From: Candidatus Sumerlaeia bacterium
Lineage (GTDB): Bacteria; Sumerlaeota; Sumerlaeia; SLMS01; JAHLLQ01
Assembly: GCA_028284075.1 (NCBI GenBank)
Contig: JANQSL010000007.1
Coordinates: 1-51,863, forward strand
Direction: 5' to 3'
Length of the DNA: 51,863 bases
Made by a program: the position numbers and the translations under genes. Below the pieces are notes generated by a model, which saw only the letters and a list, made by a program, of their open reading frames with translations, was not told the DNA's origin and did not search any database. Positions 50,892 through 51,863 of this stretch are shown piece by piece. Numbering within the stretch: the stretch's first letter is position 1; each line of letters opens with the position of its first letter.

Positions 50892-50965
50892 GGTATGGTT
50901 CCTGTTCAAGTAAAGTCATGCGCGTCACCGGCGCACAATCCCCTCAAGAGGCCAAGAGGTTTCCC

Positions 50966-51391
50966 GTGAGCCACACACCGAACTCCATCGTTGAGAAGAC
51001 CATCCACATGCCCCGCTGGGCGGTGGTGGGAGCGTCCGACAATCCTGAGCGGTACAGTTATCGGATCATCAGACTTTTGAAGGAACGCGGCTACACTGTG
51101 TACCCTGTCTCGCCAAAGCTCAAGGAGCTGATGGGACTGAAGGTTTATCCATCGATCAGGGAAATCCCGAAACCTGTGGATGTTGTTGATATGGTTGTGA
51201 ATCCACGAATCGGAATCAACGTGATGCAGGAAGTCGCCGATCAGGGAATACGATATGTCTGGCTACAACCCGGCGCGGAGAGCGATGAGATTCATGCCTT
51301 CGCCGGTGAAAAGGGAATTGCCGCGATCGACGCGTGTATCCTCGCCGTATTGAGCATCAAGCGTGATCATCGTATTGGAACCCTGCCATAG
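50966..51391 (+). CDS. CoA-binding domain protein (YccU-like)
   Basis: 141 residues from GTG 50966 (AGAGG upstream); ATG 51008 is another possibility. A Rossmann fold with VVGASDNPERYSYRI (about 18-32) and VYPVSPKLKELMGLKVYPSIREIP, ending GIAAIDACILAV, is typical of the small CoA-binding proteins. The longer frame back to 50837 is a run-on. Function of these proteins is poorly known. It is divergent from the SMP-30 gene. Confidence 0.88.
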   Translation: MSHTPNSIVEKTIHMPRWAVVGASDNPERYSYRIIRLLKERGYTVYPVSPKLKELMGLKVYPSIREIPKPVDVVDMVVNPRIGINVMQEVADQGIRYVWLQPGAESDEIHAFAGEKGIAAIDACILAVLSIKRDHRIGTLP

Positions 51392-51402
51392 TACCGGGAT
51401 AT

Positions 51403-51863
51403 TCAGTTTCCCGACAACGTCCACAGGTCGCCCGGAGACACCGGCTGTGGCGATCCTGTGTTGAACCGCAATCCGAATGAGAATGTCCCGGAACCCGAGA
51501 TCTCGATCATGTGTGTCTGCGCCATGTTGCGAGGCGAGTTGTCTGTTCCATCGCTTGCCGCGGCGTTGTAGCTGGCGTTGAAATCACCCGCCGCATAAAC
51601 CACCTCCACCGACACATCCGCTTGCGTGTTTTCCAGGACGAAACGTTCACCATCGTCTTCCGGCTGAAGAGCGCTTTGCCCTGTGACGAGCAGGTTCTCA
51701 AGATCCGGCGACAGCCCGCATCGCACATAGAGCTCTGTAACAGCTGCACTGACTGAGTAATCCACCTCCAGCAGGTTCGACCCGGGATCAAGTGTCACCG
51801 TTTTCGAAACGTTACCGTCCGGCGAAGTCATGACAAATCCGTCTGTGGCAGGGACAATGGCAT
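51403..51863 (-). CDS. C-terminal part of a large secreted-type protein, partial
   Basis: The frame is open from the right window edge to the stop at 51403, so only about 153 C-terminal residues are seen. The fragment is a beta-rich module (SKTVTLDPGSNLLEVDYSVSAA, DVSVEVVYAAGDF, GTFSFGLRFNTGSP) like the accessory domains at the ends of secreted glycoside hydrolases. The gene product and function cannot be determined. Convergent with the CoA-binding gene, 11 bases apart. Confidence 0.75.
   Translation of the reverse strand, partial: AIVPATDGFVMTSPDGNVSKTVTLDPGSNLLEVDYSVSAAVTELYVRCGLSPDLENLLVTGQSALQPEDDGERFVLENTQADVSVEVVYAAGDFNASYNAAASDGTDNSPRNMAQTHMIEISGSGTFSFGLRFNTGSPQPVSPGDLWTLSGN

Noticed and set aside
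1-51863. CRISPR arrays, transposases, prophage genes, rRNA and tRNA genes
   Set aside because: I read both strands for repeat-spacer patterns, transposase motifs and T-loop strings in intergenic regions and saw none that hold up.

Overview
The window is a gene-dense stretch (about 50 protein-coding genes, no rRNA, tRNA, CRISPR array or insertion sequence that I can see) of a Gram-negative bacterial chromosome. The Gram-negative envelope is shown by WaaA (Kdo transferase), Lnt, many lipoproteins with clear lipoboxes, DsbD and periplasmic amidase and hexosaminidase. A prepilin of the short, low-divergence type, an ECF sigma factor operon, a kinase-like protein joined to a pseudopilin-like domain and FtsX-type ABC genes next to a ZnuA-like lipoprotein recall Planctomycetota and deep candidate phyla such as Sumerlaeota or Hydrogenedentota. 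I cannot fix the phylum from sequence reading alone.

Layout. 1-3823 (minus): tilS, then split proton-translocating transhydrogenase pntAa-pntAb-pntB, pntB running off the left edge. 3862-5867: a small conserved-looking protein, tmk (minus) and a lipid-kinase-like protein. 5947-8378 (minus): alpha/beta hydrolase, FKBP lipoprotein, RNase D. 8617-13203 (plus): prepilin, gap, tpiA, photolyase, with three hairpin terminators or leaders. 13251-20078 (minus): LD-carboxypeptidase, coaD, zinc-ribbon/TM2 protein, cupin, ettA, a pseudokinase and an HspQ-like protein. 20195-25440 (plus): a five-gene, overlapping metal-transport-like operon (secreted protein, ABC ATPase, FtsX-type permease, ZnuA-like His-rich lipoprotein, parvulin-type protein). 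25705-27817: lnt and a small unknown. 27910-32048 (minus): dnaX-ybaB-recR-waaA. 32516-36101 (plus): a mitochondrial-type pyruvate/branched-chain dehydrogenase kinase homologue preceded by a perfect CRP-type palindrome, then two tandem SGNH hydrolases. 36034-37952 (minus): M32 carboxypeptidase, small lipoprotein. 38145-41789 (plus): CPBP protease, dsbD, OmpR-type regulator. 41809-43903 (minus): secreted protein, ECF sigma, anti-sigma-like protein, with a good ECF promoter upstream. 44202-46504 (plus): AmpG-like MFS transporter carrying an inserted extracytoplasmic domain, PGPGW membrane protein. 46519-50891 (minus): lipoproteins, GH20 hexosaminidase, amidase, SMP-30 protein. 50966-51863: CoA-binding protein and the C-terminus of a large unknown protein.

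Working together: central carbon metabolism (gap, tpiA, transhydrogenase, the putative dehydrogenase kinase), DNA maintenance (dnaX, recR, ybaB, photolyase, tmk), envelope biogenesis and cell-wall turnover (waaA, lnt, dsbD, LD-carboxypeptidase, GH20, amidase, AmpG-like permease). The items most worth attention are the bacterial PDK/BCKDK homologue with its regulatory site, the metal-ABC operon built from an FtsX-type permease and a ZnuA-like protein lacking two usual metal ligands, the pseudokinase-pseudopilin fusion, and the transporter with a built-in periplasmic domain.
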